This document shows positions 44,819 to 53,754 of a DNA stretch of 64,000 nt, piece by piece (the stretch's first letter is position 1; each line of letters opens with the position of its first letter). Position numbers and translations under genes: made by a program. The stretch lies in NCBI GenBank assembly GCA_965220535.1, contig OZ244833.1:1798001-1862000 (forward strand), written 5' to 3'. Origin of the DNA: HK1 sp965220535. GTDB lineage: Bacteria; Pseudomonadota; Gammaproteobacteria; HK1. The notes beneath the pieces are model-generated. The model was not told the DNA's origin, did not search any database, and saw nothing but the letters and a program-made list of their open reading frames with translations.

Positions 44819-44850
44819 CGAACGATATCCCGCTTCGAGTCCCGCCTTGA

Positions 44851-45885
44851 TCACCAAGTCACCGAGACCACCGGCGCCCGGCCGGAACGCACGAGATCGG
44901 GGATGCTCGGCGAGCCGTTCTCCCACACCAAGAGCATCGAGCGCTTGCTGGAGTAGCCCTGATGACGGATATCCGCAGGCATGCAAGAGACATCGCCGGC
45001 GCGCATCGTGACCACGGCGCGAGGACGGCCGGTCTTGCCGTCCTTGACGTTCCAGATGATCTCGTCGGAGAGCTGGATGAACCACTCGCAGCGATCGTTG
45101 CCGTGCTCGACGGGGAGGATGAACTCCTCGGTCGTGGGGCAAAACAGGCTGTCCTTGACCACCGAGCAAACCGATGGATTCCAAGTGACATCCGAGCGCG
45201 ACAGATATCCGAAGAGGTTGAAGGCCGAGACCTCGTGCTCGAAGCCGGGCTCGGGATGGACCTCGGGCTGATCCTGATCGACGTCTTCGAACATCCGATT
45301 GACCGGGTGGGTCTCGTCGCGGCGCAGCGGGGTGTCGCCGGGGAGTCCCACCATGCGTTTCGCGGTGACGCGATTGCGGGTGACGGCGGCGTCGTTGGCC
45401 CCGTTTTTCGCCCCCCAAGGCGTGCCCGTCTCCATCGGAGCGGCGAAGGGGTCGTAGCCGCTATTGGTCCAATCGGAGATCATCTGCCGGAACACGCCCA
45501 TCAACTCCTCCGACTCGAAGCGTTGGACGAAGTCGCGGCCGGAACGGACGTATGCATCGTTCATGGCCCCCGCGAACATCTCGACCTCGCCGTAGTAGTT
45601 GGTGGTGCCGAAGACATCGTCGAAGTTGACCGTGCCGTAGAAAAAGCCCCACGCGACATCGCGCATCAGCGCCCGCAGAAAGACGTCGATCGCCATCTGA
45701 TGGCGACCGCCGGGCCAAGTGATATGCACGAAATAGGCATCGCGGCGGAAGGAAAAATCGCCGGCATCGAAGCGTCGATAACCGTCCTCGTTCGCCGGCG
45801 GGTGGATTTCGGTGCCGGTGGTGAGCGGCAGGCCCCGGGGATTGGAGATGTCGCTTGCCACCGCCGCGTCGTCTTTCATGGCCAT
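44851..45885 (-). CDS. hapD: Hydroquinone 1,2-dioxygenase large subunit
   Basis: A 344-aa protein of the HapD/PnpD type, which cleaves hydroquinone with Fe(II) to 4-hydroxymuconic semialdehyde. In the C-terminal cupin part, PVEHGNDRCEWF and ADIRHQGY supply His261, Asn263, Glu267 and His308. The spacing (+2, +6, +47) equals that of the iron ligands I recall for PnpD (His256, Asn258, Glu262, His303). The small-subunit gene is directly upstream and the semialdehyde dehydrogenase directly downstream, as in known clusters. Confidence 0.88.
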   Translation of the reverse strand: MAMKDDAAVASDISNPRGLPLTTGTEIHPPANEDGYRRFDAGDFSFRRDAYFVHITWPGGRHQMAIDVFLRALMRDVAWGFFYGTVNFDDVFGTTNYYGEVEMFAGAMNDAYVRSGRDFVQRFESEELMGVFRQMISDWTNSGYDPFAAPMETGTPWGAKNGANDAAVTRNRVTAKRMVGLPGDTPLRRDETHPVNRMFEDVDQDQPEVHPEPGFEHEVSAFNLFGYLSRSDVTWNPSVCSVVKDSLFCPTTEEFILPVEHGNDRCEWFIQLSDEIIWNVKDGKTGRPRAVVTMRAGDVSCMPADIRHQGYSSKRSMLLVWENGSPSIPDLVRSGRAPVVSVTW

Positions 45886-45934
45886 GTCGTTCGTCCTCCT
45901 GATATTCGGTGTCTTGCAGATGCCGAGCGGGGCT

Positions 45935-46468
45935 TTAGCCCTGCTGACAGATCTCGGACCAGCGTTCGAGGGTCAGCGGACCCTCGATGGTTTGAATCAT
46001 CATCGCCGAGGGGGCGGCCGCCGAGAAGCGATAGGCGGCCCCGACCGGCAGCAGCGCCAGATGGCCGCGACGGATGACCACGCGGCCCATGCGCCGCCCC
46101 TTGGGGTCGGCAACCAAACGGGCGCCCTCGCTGCCGGGTTCGACGGCGGCGTCGGGATCGTCGAGTTTCACGAAGGTAATTTCGATCTCCCCGTCCATGC
46201 ACAGCGCGAACTCGTCGTGGGCGCAGGCGTACCACGGCGACTCCCCCTCGGCACGAAGGGCCTCGATCACGTATTCGAAGTTCTTCGCGACCGCGATCCG
46301 CTCGTAGGGCGCACTCTTCGCCGCGACCTCGAAGATATTGGAGAAGACGTAGTTCTTGGGATCATCGTCGATGATCTGGACGCCGCCTTTGGTGTAATCG
46401 GCCAAAGACCCGAAGACCGTGGCCATCGCCGGTGCCACTTGGGGCGTCGCCTGCGCGGGGTTGTTCAT
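45935..46468 (-). CDS. hapC: Hydroquinone 1,2-dioxygenase small subunit
   Basis: A 177-aa protein resembling HapC/PnpC, with GSLADYTKGGVQIIDDDPKN, CAHDEFALCMDGEIEITFVK and a cupin-like RMGRVVIRRGHLALLPVGAA. It has no complete metal site of its own and is expected to form an (alpha-beta)2 enzyme with the downstream large subunit. It is the first gene of the operon. Its start at 46468 faces the divergent regulator across a short promoter region with a palindrome. Confidence 0.85.
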   Translation of the reverse strand: MNNPAQATPQVAPAMATVFGSLADYTKGGVQIIDDDPKNYVFSNIFEVAAKSAPYERIAVAKNFEYVIEALRAEGESPWYACAHDEFALCMDGEIEITFVKLDDPDAAVEPGSEGARLVADPKGRRMGRVVIRRGHLALLPVGAAYRFSAAAPSAMMIQTIEGPLTLERWSEICQQG

Positions 46469-46511
46469 CGGCTCGACTCCTCGATGCGTGCTTCGATTCG
46501 TATCTCGATTT

Positions 46512-46535
46512 GTGCGCTATACGCACGATTGTGCG
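46512..46535. promoter_or_regulatory. Probable IclR-type operator in the divergent promoter region
   Basis: GTGCG-CTATA-CGCAC is a perfect inverted repeat (46512-46526), and a further GTGCG follows at 46531. It lies between hapC and the IclR gene, where a regulator controlling both would bind. Confidence 0.55.
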
Positions 46536-46665
46536 AATACTAGGATCCTATCTATACCAAAGAGTTCCGGTTGAGTCAAACCCTTTGTTCGTCTATCGTA
46601 TGAACGTTCGCCATCCGCACACTCGCCCCGTACCCCTCCTTGCCCGAGTCCACCCGTCCAGACCC

Positions 46666-47439
46666 ATGGAAAAATCCGATAAAAGCCGGGATTTCGTCAC
46701 TTCCTTCGCCCGCGGTCTGGCGGTAATCGAAGCCTTCGGACCGCAGGCGCGATCGATGACCCTCTCGGAGGTGGCCGAGCGCACCGAACTTTCGCGCGCC
46801 GCCGCCCGCCGCTTGTTGCTCACCTTGTGCGAACTCGGTTTCGCCCGCAGCGAGGGCAAGCGATTCGAACTCACCCCGCGGATCTTGAGCCTCGGCTACG
46901 CCTACCTCGCCTCGCTCGACTTCTGGGAGGCGGTCCGGCCCTTCATCGAGGAGGTCACCGAGCGGATCGACCAATCGTGCTCCGCCGCGGTGCTCGACGA
47001 ATCCATGGTGGTCTATGTCGCCCGCTCCGCCGCGCAGCATCGGATCATGTCGATCGCCCTCCATGTCGGCACCCGCCTGCCGGCGCACGCGACCTCGATG
47101 GGCCAAGTGCTGCTCGCCGCGCTCGAGCCGGATCGCCTCGACGCCTACTTCGACCGCGCCGACCTCGAACGCCATACCCGGCGCACCATCACCGACGCCG
47201 AGGGGCTACGCCGACGCCTCAAGACGGTGCGCGAAAAGGGCTATGCCCTCGTCGATCAGGAACTCGAGGAGGGCTTGCGCTCGATCGCCGTTCCGATCCG
47301 CTCGAGCGCCGGGGGCGCCTTCGCCGCGCTCAACGTCAGCAGCCATGCCACTTCGGTGGACCGAACGACGATGCTGCGCAAATTCCTCCCGGCGCTGCAA
47401 GCGGCGGCGCACAAAATCGCCACGCACCGCATCGCCTAG
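46666..47439 (+). CDS. IclR-family regulator of the hydroquinone operon
   Basis: A 257-aa protein. Residues 10-65 are a winged helix-turn-helix (MTLSEVAERTELSRAAARRL; LLTLCELGFARSEGKRFEL), and the C-terminal effector domain includes LDESMVVYVARSAAQHRIM and GYALVDQELEEGLRSIAVPI, typical of the PcaR/PobR branch. The start at 46666 gives the usual length; an ATG at 46600 is open but unlikely. Divergent placement and the palindrome suggest that it controls the operon in response to an aromatic effector. Activator or repressor role is unknown. Confidence 0.9.
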   Translation: MEKSDKSRDFVTSFARGLAVIEAFGPQARSMTLSEVAERTELSRAAARRLLLTLCELGFARSEGKRFELTPRILSLGYAYLASLDFWEAVRPFIEEVTERIDQSCSAAVLDESMVVYVARSAAQHRIMSIALHVGTRLPAHATSMGQVLLAALEPDRLDAYFDRADLERHTRRTITDAEGLRRRLKTVREKGYALVDQELEEGLRSIAVPIRSSAGGAFAALNVSSHATSVDRTTMLRKFLPALQAAAHKIATHRIA

Positions 47440-48197
47440 CGTTTCGCCGCCCTTCCTCGCCGGTACCGCCAAGGCGGGGCGGGGACGGTACCCGGCGGAC
47501 CGCGACGACATCCGGCCTTGGCTTTGCGGCACCGGCTGCAAGTCCCACGACTTCCCCGTTGATGTTGAAAAACGAGTGCCGACCGGAAGGCCGATCTTTC
47601 GTTTCGAGATCGACGAAGGGCACCGCGTAGGACCCAAAACCTTGACTCGAGCGGCAGCGGCACACAAGTTCGAACCGCCTTGACTTGCACCGATGGCAAC
47701 TGCAATGGCGGCTTGCCCGATTTCCTTCATCGCCTCGAACGACGGCAAAGAGCGGCAACCTCATCAAGAATCATAGGGATGGATACGCTTGCAATACAAG
47801 AGGATTAACACGTCGAAGACGCAGGTTTTACGACCGATGCGCGAGGGTTCACCCGCCAAACCGGGCATCGAAGGGGAATCCGCTTCAGGCTCGAAAGCCT
47901 CCGCACCGTCGACGAGTTGCCCCGGGCACGGCAGGAGCGCAAGGATCGTCGCAACCGACGCCGGCAGATCGAATGCCATGAATACCGCTCGCCGAGCCGG
48001 TCCGAAACGAGAGACGATAGCGAACATCGAGAGGGAAGTCGAAGAAGATATCGATATTGCCTCTCTTCGGCTGCGGCAGGCGTTGAAAAATCGAAGATAA
48101 AACACTACCATAGCGACTAGCGGTAGGAAAACAGAACACTTTGGCCGAGTGGAGAAATCCGCTTGAAGCCCCGACGATTTACAAGGGATCGACTCTC
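47440..48197. other. Spacer upstream of the second Calx-beta gene
   Basis: About 750 bp. Overlapping short frames on both strands near 47764-48111 lack convincing ribosome-binding sites; none is assigned. The promoter of the Calx-beta gene should lie at the right end. The leader frame is open back to 48114, with a TTG at 48141 as another start candidate. Confidence 0.35.
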
Positions 48198-51100
48198 ATG
48201 ATCACTACCCCCCCCCCCCCGAAAATTAGCAGTTGAACGATGGACTCGTCTTTCTGGTCGGTCCTTATTCTTAAGTGTTTTTATAAAAGGCGTTTTAGCG
48301 CCTATCAAGAGAATCTCCTCTATCTTCGCGGGAGTTGAATCCCCGTTCGTATTTATAAAAACTTCAGTCTTTCGCAAAGAGTGCGAAGACCTCTCCATTT
48401 CAAAGAAGAGTCGGTTTGTTCGTGCAGTCTTTCCTATTCTTGCAACACTATCGATTCTCTATACCCCTTACGTCTCTGCGCAGACGACCCCGGGGTTCGA
48501 CCTTAACCCCCCATCCTTGACCATAGCCGAAGGCGGACAAGCCACCTTCGAAGTGCGTCTGACGACACGACCTTCGACGGATATCACGGTCGAGACCGTT
48601 GCGTCGGCGGGTATCACCTCCGATACCGACCCGAACACGGCAGGCACTCAGACCACCTTGGCGTTCCCAGCAAACTCTTGGAATGTATATCAGATGGTGA
48701 CCGTTTCCGCCCTGCATGACGGTGATACGGATGACGAAACTGCACGCGTTCTTATTGAAGGCGTGGGCGGGGATTATCACGAAAGGGTTGCGGCAGTGAC
48801 CGTCACCATCACCGACGACGACAAACCGACCATCGTTCTCTCCGATACACAGACGCTGAGCATCGACGAGGGCGGCTCGGGGACTTTCAGTGTCAGTCTC
48901 AGCGCCGCGCCGAACGCCGACGTGACGGTCTCTCTTACGAAGACGAACTCGGATATCACCCTTTCCCCAACCTCGCTGCCCTTCACCACGACGGAGTTTG
49001 GCGCGAAATCGGTCACCGTCAACGCCGCCGAGGATGACGACGCCGTCGACGATACCGACACGATTACCCTTTCCGCCACGGGATATACGCCTGTGACGAA
49101 ATCGGTCGACATCGACGATAACGATACCGCGGCCATCGACGTGAACCCCCCCTCCTTGACCATCGCCGAAGGCGGGCAAACCACCTTCCAAGTGAAACTG
49201 GCGACACAACCCTCGGGGGTTGTCCGTGTCTTCATTAGTGCCTCGGACGCATCACTTTTAGGCTTCGATTTCGACCCGAATACTGTCGGTAGTCAAAGCT
49301 CCAAGAACTTTGGGCCCACCTCAAGTACGAATGTCGTCGCTTGGGATGCATACCAAACAGTGACCGTTTCTGCAACTCATGACAATGATACGGATAATGA
49401 GTCTGTCACTATATCTGCTAGTGGCTCTCTTACTGCGCCAGCTGAGGAGTATCGATTAATTACTGCAGCGGTTGCCGCCACCATCATTGACGACGACGGA
49501 CCACCACCATCGGGCACGATTCAGGTCACCCCGTCGGACACGCTGACCATCGCCGAAGGCGGCTCGGGGACTTTCCGCGTCAGACTCTCGGTCGCGCCGA
49601 ATGCGAACGTCACGATCTCTCTTTCTAAGACGAACTCGGATATCACCCTTTCCCCATCTTCGCTGACCTTCTCCACCTCGAACTTCGCAACCGAGCAAGA
49701 GGTCAGCGTCTCCGCCGACGAGGACGCCGATACCACGAACGACTCCGACACCATCACCTTGTCCGCGTCGGGCGGCATCACCGCGCCGAACGTGACGAAG
49801 GCGGTCTCCGTCACCGATACGACTCCGCCGACGGGCACGATTCAGGTCACCCCGTCGGACACGCTGACCATCGCCGAAGGCGGCTCGGGGACTTTCCGCG
49901 TCAGACTCTCGACCGCGCCGAATGCGAACGTCACGATCTCTCTTTCTAAGACGAACTCGGATATCACCCTTTCCCCATCTTCGCTGACCTTCTCCACCTC
50001 GAACTTCGCAACCGAGCAAGAGGTCAGCGTCTCCGCCGACGAGGACGCCGATACCACGAACGACTCCGACACCATCACCTTGTCCGCGTCGGGCGGCATC
50101 ACCGCGCCGAACGTGACGAAGGCGGTCTCCGTCACCGATACGACTCCGCCGACGGGCACGATTCAGGTCACCCCGTCGGACACGCTGACCATCGCCGAAG
50201 GCGGCTCGGGGACTTTCCGCGTCAGACTCTCGGTCGCGCCGAATGCGAACGTCACGATCTCTCTTTCTAAGACGAACTCGGATATCACCCTTTCCCCATC
50301 TTCGCTGACCTTCTCCACCTCGAACTTCGCAACCGAGCAAGAGGTCAGCGTCTCCGCCGACGAGGACGCCGATACCACGAACGACTCCGACACCATCACC
50401 TTGTCCGCGTCGGGCGGCATCACCGCGCCGAACGTGACGAAGGCGGTCTCCGTCACCGATACGACTCCGCCGACGGGCACGATTCAGGTCACCCCGTCGG
50501 ACACGCTGACCATCGCCGAAGGCGGCTCGGGGACTTTCCGCGTCAGACTCTCGACCGCGCCGAATGCGAACGTCACGATCTCTCTTTCTAAGACGAACTC
50601 GGATATCACCCTTTCCCCATCTTCGCTGACCTTCTCCACCTCGAACTTCGCAACCGAGCAAGAGGTCAGCGTCTCCGCCGACGAGGACGCCGATACCACG
50701 AACGACTCCGACACCATCACCTTGTCCGCGTCGGGCGGCATCACCGCGCCGAACGTGACGAAGGCGGTCACCGTTACCGATAACGATGGCTCTTCCACTC
50801 CGTCGGGAACGATTCAGGTCACCCCTTCGAGAACGCTGACGATAGCCGAGGGCAGCTCGGGGAGCTTCGACGTCAGCCTCAGCGCCGCCCCGAACGCGAA
50901 CGTAAGGGTTTCTCTGACGAAGACGAACTCGGATATCACCCTTTCCCCGTCATCGCTGACTTTCACCACCTCGAACTATGGAACCGGGCAGCGGGTCACC
51001 GTCAACGCCGCCGAGGACGCCGATACCACGAACGATGCCGACACCATCACCCTCACCGCTTCGGGCGGAATCAGCGCTCCGCAGGTGAGAAAGTCGGTTT

Positions 51101-52155
51101 CCGTTCGTGATAACGATTCTCCTAGGCCACCCCCGACGAACCCCTACGACGGCACCCTTGTCTTCTTGCCCGCAGGCAATATCACCATCGACGAGGAGGA
51201 CAGGCAGACCGTCTCCGTCAAACTCAGCAAACGACCGACGGATACCGTGTCGGTGCTGATTTCGAAGACCTCGAACACTTTCGGAATCGGTTTTTCCCGC
51301 GAAGGGATGGTTTTCACCCCGACGAATTGGGACCGCTATCAATCCATCGATATCATCGCCCACAAGGATTCCGACAAGAGCGACGATAGCCACTTCGTCT
51401 CCTTCGAGTTCGCCGGCAAAAGAATCCTTCGAAGCGTCGTCGTCAGGGATAACGACAAAGAGTCGCTTCGAAGCCAAGCCCTCGCCCTCCCGCCCCCGAC
51501 CTCGGGCGACAGCGCGACCCTTCGGATTCGATGCCTGCAGGATTCTCCTTGCGCCGTCGCTTTGGATTGCTCCGCCCAAGCGGACGGGGAAGTCTTCCAA
51601 GGAAGGCTCCCCGAGCCCATCCCTGCTTGGGGAACGGCCTCTCTTTCGGTGCAGGATATCCAAGCCTATACCGGAGGAAAGTCTTGGTCGGGCAAGGGTC
51701 GTTTGGGATGCGCCTTGAGGAGCAGCGCGACGATCGGCTCGCAGGTGTGGACACGCTCGGGCAACGGGGTGCTGGTCAACAACAGCGCGATGATTCGAAG
51801 CGTTGCCGAAGGCGGAGTCCATCGGGCGGATATCGAATCGATTCCCTCGCCGGATTCGTCGGATGAATCGAATATCCGGATTCGCTGCAACTCGCAAGAG
51901 GGGGATTGCTTCGAGACCTCCTTCGTGTGCTACACGGACGACGGGAGCAGGTACGAGTGGAGTTTGGGGCGCATCGAGCGCCTGAACACGAGGCATTTGC
52001 AATCGGAGGAACTGGCAAGGGGTATCGGCTATCGGTGGGATGGTTTGGGTCTGACTTGCGAAGTTCGTTCGAGCAGGCATTTCACGGCACAGGTGCTGAC
52101 CCGCACCGGCGGCGGCGGGGCCTTGGTCAACAACAGCGCGACGGGGGTGCGATAA
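48198..52155 (+). CDS. Giant secreted Calx-beta-repeat protein, frame interrupted at a poly-C tract
   Basis: The leader (AAGGGA, then ATG at 48198) reads MITTP and enters a 13-C tract. The body frame after the tract reads RKLAVERW and, after about 65 further residues, a signal peptide (AVFPILATLSILYTPYVSA, cut before QTTPGF). The body frame has TGA at 48199-48201, just before the tract, and no start codon until a TTG at 48517 inside the first repeat, so it needs a frame change at the tract. At 12 or 15 C the leader joins the body. The mature part has about nine Calx-beta repeats (SLTIAEGGQATFEV; LSPSSLTFSTSN), four of them near-identical, and ends in two four-cysteine modules (IRCLQDSPCAVALDC; IRCNSQEGDCFETSFVC), finishing LVNNSATGVR. 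An adhesion or calcium-binding role is inferred. Confidence 0.8.
48208..48220 (+). repeat. Homopolymer tract, 13 C
   Basis: A pure C run directly after the leader codons ATGATCACTA. Leader and body frames join at 12 or 15 C. Confidence 0.9.
49512..50768 (+). repeat. Four near-identical 321-bp Calx-beta repeat units
   Basis: Units start at 49512, 49833, 50154 and 50475. They appear identical apart from one dinucleotide that alternates: CTCTCGGTC in units 1 and 3, CTCTCGACC in units 2 and 4 (Val versus Thr in the protein). A fifth, diverged unit follows at about 50805. Confidence 0.92.
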
Positions 52156-52530
52156 GGGAGGGCAAAAGCCCCGCATCTTTCGTCTCCTTTCGCGCGAGCC
52201 TGCGAAAAGGCGCTCATCGCCCTTTCGAAATAGGCAGGACGCAACCACCCCGCCGGAACCGGTCGAAAACGAAAGGCTTTGAATTCGAAAACGGCCAGAT
52301 GCGGGAGTGCTTCGGGACCGTCGGCGAGGTCGCTCAGGACCCAAGCGACTTTCGCCGCCGTCCTCGGCTCTGCGCCCGAAGGGGCGAGATCCGGCTCGGT
52401 GCTTTGTTCCGTCTATCGAAAAAGACGGTCCCCTTTCAACCCGGAAGCTCGAATGCCTCAGAGGGCGACAATCGGCCGGGGCGGGGGACGCCCTTCATGC
52501 CCGCAGCCTCTTTTTATCGATTGATCAGGA
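52156..52530. other. Spacer between convergent genes
   Basis: About 375 bp between the end of the Calx-beta gene and the end of the methyltransferase-HNH gene. No convincing terminator or gene seen. Confidence 0.35.
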
Positions 52531-53679
52531 TCATGACGGCAGCGGGATATCGAGTTTGAGTTTTTCTTTCAAATAGGCCATACCGCGATTGCCTTTGCGA
52601 GAATTGCACCCGGCGCAGAGCAATTGCAAATTATCCAAATGATCGCTTCCCCCTTTCGACTCGGCGACGATATGATCGACATGAAGCCCGGTCGGCGGGA
52701 AACGATGCTTGCATTCGACACAATGACCCTCCTGCATCCCATATAGCTGCTTTGCATACGTTTTCGGCGGCGGCAGTCTGTCCAGATCGGTGCGTCGGGG
52801 AAGATCTCGCCGATGGATGATCTCCGGGTCGAGCAAGCCTAGTTCTTCTCGCATTCTCCGCGTAACCCATTCGGCAGACTTGGCACTGATATCGATGCCG
52901 ACCCACCGGCGATATAGCCCTTCCGCCGCAATGCACGTTGTCGCGCACCCGCAAAATGGATCCAATACGATACCGTCCACAGGACACGACGCCTCGACGA
53001 TAAGACGCAATAAATCGATCGGTTTTTGCGTCGGGTAGCCGGTACGTTCCTTCGCCATATTATTGATGGTCGGAATGTCGATCACATCGGTGGCGCCCTT
53101 CATCATCCCTTTGAGTCGTTGCGATGTCGCCGGAACCTTGGGCTTTATAAAATAGTGCGTATCGTCATGGCTTTTTGTATAAAACAAAATCACATCGTGT
53201 TTTTTAGAGAATTTTTTATTCGACGACCCCCCCAATCCGTAGGACCATATCACTTCGTTTTGAAAACTTTTTCGCCCGAATATGCAATCCATCATTCCTT
53301 TGAGGTAATGACTCATCGTCGGATCGCAATGCAGGTAGATGGATCCCTTCGCTTTCAATATTCGACGCATCTCCATCAGGCGCGGAGCCATATAGATAAG
53401 ATAGGATTTATCGCTATCCGTCGGCGGGGCGTATCGTAAATACCCCATCAGTCGAGGATGGCTTCCTTCCAAAAGATCGACCCACTGCTCGTCGATATCG
53501 CTTAGCGTCCAAGTATCTTTGAACTCGGCGCCCTCCGCCGGGGAGCCGATGGGGGCGGCATAGTCGGTATTGGAATTGAAAGGCGGATCGAGATAGATCA
53601 GATCGATGCTATTCGAATCGATCCGACGCAAAATCGGCAGGTTGTCCCCGGTGAAAATCGTGGATGGTTCGAGGTTCAT
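52531..53679 (-). CDS. DNA methyltransferase fused to an HNH nuclease domain
   Basis: A 382-aa protein. Residues 1-285 form a beta-class N4-cytosine/N6-adenine methyltransferase: catalytic LIYLDPPFNSN (DPPF 31-34) comes first and the SAM motif VLDPFCGCATTCIAAE later. Residues 320-365 are an intact HNH motif: CVEC, then LHVDHIV (His333, Asp335, His336), then LLCAGCNSRKGN. A fusion of modification and nuclease activity in one chain suggests a compact restriction-modification enzyme, or a nuclease targeted by the methylase domain. No separate endonuclease gene is adjacent. It starts at the ATG at 53679. Confidence 0.88.
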   Translation of the reverse strand: MNLEPSTIFTGDNLPILRRIDSNSIDLIYLDPPFNSNTDYAAPIGSPAEGAEFKDTWTLSDIDEQWVDLLEGSHPRLMGYLRYAPPTDSDKSYLIYMAPRLMEMRRILKAKGSIYLHCDPTMSHYLKGMMDCIFGRKSFQNEVIWSYGLGGSSNKKFSKKHDVILFYTKSHDDTHYFIKPKVPATSQRLKGMMKGATDVIDIPTINNMAKERTGYPTQKPIDLLRLIVEASCPVDGIVLDPFCGCATTCIAAEGLYRRWVGIDISAKSAEWVTRRMREELGLLDPEIIHRRDLPRRTDLDRLPPPKTYAKQLYGMQEGHCVECKHRFPPTGLHVDHIVAESKGGSDHLDNLQLLCAGCNSRKGNRGMAYLKEKLKLDIPLPS

Positions 53680-53754
53680 GCGATCCGAACCATCGCTTCG
53701 TAGTCGTTATCTTCGCCTTGACCGCTCTTCGTTAGCGCGGCAACGACGCGATCG

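Noticed and set aside
47764..48111. Overlapping frames of 103 aa (plus) and 115 aa (minus) upstream of the second Calx-beta gene
   Set aside because: Neither has a ribosome-binding site or recognisable domain.
49456..50661. A 401-aa repetitive minus-strand frame
   Set aside because: Antisense shadow of the four near-identical Calx-beta units; no ribosome-binding site and implausible Arg/Gly/Asp composition.
49512..50795. Regular direct repeats that might suggest an array
   Set aside because: The units are coding, 321 bp long and contiguous without spacers, so this is not a CRISPR array.
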